Shown here piece by piece: positions 60,901 to 64,000 of a stretch of DNA of 64,000 nucleotides. Numbering within the stretch: the first letter of the stretch is position 1; every line of letters starts with the position of its first letter. The notes beneath the pieces are model-generated. The model saw nothing but the letters and a program-made list of their open reading frames with translations. It was not told where the DNA came from and made no database searches. The DNA lies in NCBI RefSeq assembly GCF_025698545.1, contig NC_068569.1, positions 16,244,001 through 16,308,000 of the forward strand, read 5' to 3'. The translations under genes were made by a program, and so were the position numbers. Source of the stretch: Gossypium raimondii (lineage: Eukaryota > Streptophyta > Magnoliopsida > Malvales > Malvaceae).

Positions 60901-63049
60901 TTTTCTTTTAAATTTCAGCTTACGGGATTATCCTACGAGCTTTCTTTGAAAGGAAGTCCATACTGGATGGCTCCTGAGGTGATTTACTATACAGTAATTT
61001 GTAAAGACTTTTAGGCTTTTCCATGGCTGTTTCTACGTTTTTTTTTTTTGTTTACTTCTGTTATTTCCACTGCAGGTCATAAAAGCTGTCATGAAGAAAG
61101 ATTCCGATCCAAATCTTGCTCTGGCTGTTGACATATGGAGCTTGGGTTGTACCGTCATTGAGATGTTTAATGGTAGACCTCCTTGGGGTGAACTTCAAGG
61201 GGTAAGCCCATGGCCGTGTTTGAACTTTTCTTTTAACTTCAATTTTTTTTAAATCGCATCTCTATTTTCTGTCTTATTTAATTGCTCTCTTTTTTTCCCT
61301 GAAATTATTTAATTTGCTCTCAGTCTATTTCTGATACCTTTGCTGATATTAAATGGACTTCACATATGGTTCTGATTAAGATTGTTTTTCATACATAATG
61401 TAACTAAGGAAATGTTTCCACAAAGGGTTTTACATTAATGCTTTTACTGTCAATTTTTATCCATCAGCCTCAAGCTTTGTTCAAAGTTCTGAACAAAACC
61501 CCGCCTGTACCAGAAGCATTATCTCCAGAAGGAAAGGATTTTCTACGTTGTTGCTTTCAAAGAAATCCCGCCGAGCGGCCATCCGCAGCTACGCTACTTG
61601 AGCATCCTTTTGTACGAAATTCGGCTGATCAAAATGGACAAGCCCTCATGCAGGCCTTTTCTAGAATGGATCTAACAGTAAGCATCTGCTAGAAGTTTCT
61701 TGTTTTGGAACCATTAGTGAGCTCTCCAAGTAACATTGTCTTAAATTGAAAGGCAAATATGATTAGTATGCTGATACTATATCTATGTTCGCATAGGATA
61801 AATCACATAGTATGAGAATAGAAATGATGTCGACTTCCCTGGGAACAAGGATGACAAACGGGAAATTGCCGTCTAATAGGTATACGATATACATATTGGG
61901 TAAATTACACCCATGGTCACTTTTTTTTACTTCAGGTTACGTTTTAGTCACTTATGTTTGAAATGTTACGTTTTAGTCACTTATGTTATCGTGTTGTAAC
62001 ATTTTAGTCATTGAGCCATTAATTGTCGTTAACGGTATAACGGTAAGCTAATGTGGCGCATTAAATCATCATTTCAAAAAAAAAAATTAGGTTAAATTAT
62101 ACAATTGGTCCCTATATTTTTTTCATTTTGAGCAATTTAATTTTTTCTTTTATGTTCTTTTAACTTTCTTTTTTTTTTTCATTATTTTCCATTCTCTTTT
62201 GCTTCTCCCTCTATTTTTCTACCTTCTCCATTTTTTTCAACATATCAGGAAGTCGAATTGGCAGTGAAGAAAAAAGCATGGTATGGGTTTATGGGTTTTG
62301 GTTGTAGGCAATGATAGTTTTCGACTTCCTACTTATTTCTTCACTGTCAATTCGACTTTTTGATATGTTAAAAGAAATGGAGAAGGTAAGAAAATAGAGG
62401 GAGAAACATAAGATAATGGAAAACAAAGAAAAAAAATTAAAGAACATAAAAAAAATTAAATTGCTCAAAATGAAAAAATATGGGGATCGATTGTATAATT
62501 AACCCTAAAATTTTTGTTTGAAATGATGATTTAACGTGCCACGTCAACTTACCGTTATATTGTTAGTGACAATTAATAGCTCAGTGACTAAAATGTTACA
62601 ACACGATAACATAAGTGACAAAAACGTAACATTTCAAACATAAGTGACTAAAATGTAACCTAAGGTAAACAAAAGTGACCATGGTTGTAGTTTACCCTAT
62701 ACATATTTACACTGATGTGGAATGAGTTTGATCCTGCTGCACCATACATTCCACTCTAGACACTGCATGATTAGTTTTCCTCCTTGATGATTTTTGCTTT
62801 CTTTCTTTTATTGTCCTCAGTGAAACCAGACGATTAGGCTATCCCAAAACCAATAACTGTGCCGCAGCTTCGCACCATCCCCTCGATCCTGCTCTTGAGG
62901 TCTCGACTTACACTTCTGGAACAAGAGTGATTCATGGTTCACATAGTTTCAGCCCGTCACATGTTTCAAGCAATATGCCACTCGGTGCGGTGAACAACCA
63001 CCCATTTGCTGTGGGGCGGATGCAAGGCAAGGAAGTCCCGCACATCTGA
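57747..63049 (+). CDS. MAPKKK5: MAP kinase kinase kinase 5 (MAPKKK5-like)
   Basis: A MEKK-type serine/threonine kinase at the top of a MAPK cascade. Arabidopsis MAPKKK5 works in chitin/PAMP signalling, phosphorylated by receptor-like cytoplasmic kinases. Eleven exons: 57747-58153, 58488-59225, 59313-59400, 59679-59741, 59828-59991, 60294-60369, 60919-60978, 61076-61201, 61468-61677, 61797-61879 and 62821-63049. All join in phase and give 747 aa. Residues 1-360 are a Ser/Pro-rich regulatory region containing RLTRQRKLRHLTDDELGLRF. The kinase domain (~363-625) shows the glycine loop GRGTYGTVYG (369-378), Lys391 in CAMKEV, catalytic HRD (486-488, IHRDIKGANLL), DFG (506-508) and SPYWMAPE (525-532). 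The C-terminal tail (~645-747) is Ser/His-rich, ending GKEVPHI. The last intron contains an 800-bp hairpin element. The promoter through early exon 2 is duplicated upstream. Identity is firm at subfamily level. Confidence 0.95.
61898..62697. mobile_element. 800-bp hairpin element with perfect 10-bp TSD in MAPKKK5 intron 10
   Basis: The element starts GGGTAAATTACACCCATGG and ends, reversed, GGGTAAACTACAACCATGG. The two arms pair almost to the centre near 62300, including 'agtcgaattggcagtgaag' near 62252 facing its complement near 62340. It is flanked by the identical 10-bp repeat tatacatatt (61888-61897 and 62698-62707). The size of the target duplication suggests a Mutator-like origin. It has no ORF. 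The insertion lies 18 bp after the intron's GT donor, leaving both splice sites intact. Confidence 0.92.
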
Positions 63050-64000
63050 AACTTGGGTTCGGATTCAGATCGATGAAATGTAGGAAATTGTTTTAGTGGA
63101 TGTTTGGGGGGTCAGGGTTTGATGACTGGCGTGATGTTCAATTTCACCATTTTCACGGCTCTGATAAACATAATGTAAATACAGGGTTTCTTAGTTGTTA
63201 ATTCTGTTACTTGATTCTTTACATGTGTTTCAAAAACATATCTAAACAAATGAGACTCTTGAAATTTGGCCGAGCAAGTAAAGCAATCAGAATCTGGGTT
63301 CCTTAACTTGCAATACATCTCCAAATGATTCCATGGGGATAGTGTTTCAAGATAAGTCTTATATACCATGCTTTTGAAAATTTCAAAAACATCATCCACA
63401 ACATTTTACGTCTGCCTGCTTTGGATTTAGCCCATCAACAGCAATGGCCTCAATTTCAACAAATTGTGTCTTATGTAACCTAAGAACCAAACCATTCCCT
63501 TTTTTTTTTCTTTCTTTGTTATTTGTTGAAGGTGCTTTATATTTTCTTTGAAATTTCTATTCAATAACCATTATTAATCATCACGGAAAGCAAAAAGAAC
63601 TCATATTTATAAAAAATTTGAAATAAAATGCATATTATAAGTCATCATGTTTTAAATTTAAATTTACGTATTTTTTAAATTTTATATAAAAGATTAAAAG
63701 AAATCTCTAGTCCTTTTCACAAAAATAGAGCAAATAACGATCTTGATTTAATAAATTTAACCTGTAATGTTTTTGTATTATGTTAATATTTACACAGAAT
63801 ATATGAATATTGAGGGTCAAATTTGTTATTATACCGATTAAAATTATGTACAACTGACCGAAAATATTAATGTCGTGGTTTATTTGTCTTCGGTTGCTTA
63901 CTTTTGAAATAAACAGGATTAAATTGGTTCAAAATTTTTTGAGAGAGATCAATTTGCTCAACATTGTATCCCCAAAAGATGATGTAAGTTCGAATATTGG
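63050..64000. other. MAPKKK5 3' flank
   Basis: The first few hundred bases are probably the 3' UTR; the exact end is unclear. No further gene is seen to the window's edge. Confidence 0.5.

Overview
This is plant nuclear DNA. It is AT-rich, its genes carry GT-AG introns, it is full of LTR-retrotransposon debris, and its protein families are typical of dicots. The repeat style (2.2-2.6 kb LTRs with TGTAAC...GTTACA ends) reminds me of Malvaceae such as cotton, but that is an impression and not a demonstrated identification. I assembled exon models by hand from splice consensus, reading-frame continuity and remembered family structure. All intact models stay in frame from start to stop.

Layout. 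1-19 kb: three relatives of one NRT1/PTR-family (NPF) transporter gene, all on the minus strand. The first is a truncated 5' fragment (3.5-4.0 kb), the second is an intact six-exon gene (9.9-12.4 kb), and the third is a frameshifted, internally inverted pseudogene (16-18.8 kb). A 2.2 kb solo LTR (6869-9104), a long-TIR element (13075-14295) and a copia gag scrap lie between them. 22-23.7 kb: an intact two-exon serpin. 24.6-32.9 kb: nested transposon debris made of a broken Ty1/copia element, an LTR remnant holding a second solo LTR and a hAT-like MITE, then a broken Ty3/gypsy integrase. A serpin tail fragment follows at 33 kb.

34.4-38.2 kb: a 14-exon nucleobase-ascorbate transporter (NAT3 type, 549 aa). 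39.5-42.4 kb: on the minus strand, a five-exon RPW8-type helper NLR of the ADR1 group (824 aa). 42.7-44.1 kb: a Mutator-like TIR element with a 10-bp target duplication that carries recognisable fragments of two host genes, an NF-YB histone-fold gene and probably a mitochondrial carrier gene (Pack-MULE architecture). 46.9-48.4 kb: a four-exon organellar single-stranded-DNA-binding protein (OSB family, minus strand), with a 2.6 kb solo LTR about 400 bp upstream of its start. 54-63 kb: an 11-exon MAPKKK5-type kinase (747 aa). Its promoter, exon 1 and the start of exon 2 are present twice as a 2.29 kb direct tandem duplication. An 800-bp perfect-TSD hairpin element sits in its last intron.

The genes do not form a pathway or operon. 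ADR1 and MAPKKK5 are both immune-signalling families, but their proximity is not evidence of joint function. The points I find most worth a second look are the MAPKKK5 5' tandem duplication, whose copies differ only in homopolymer lengths; the gene-fragment-carrying TIR element; the recurring hairpin elements; and the head-to-head inverted NPF pseudogene that could make dsRNA.
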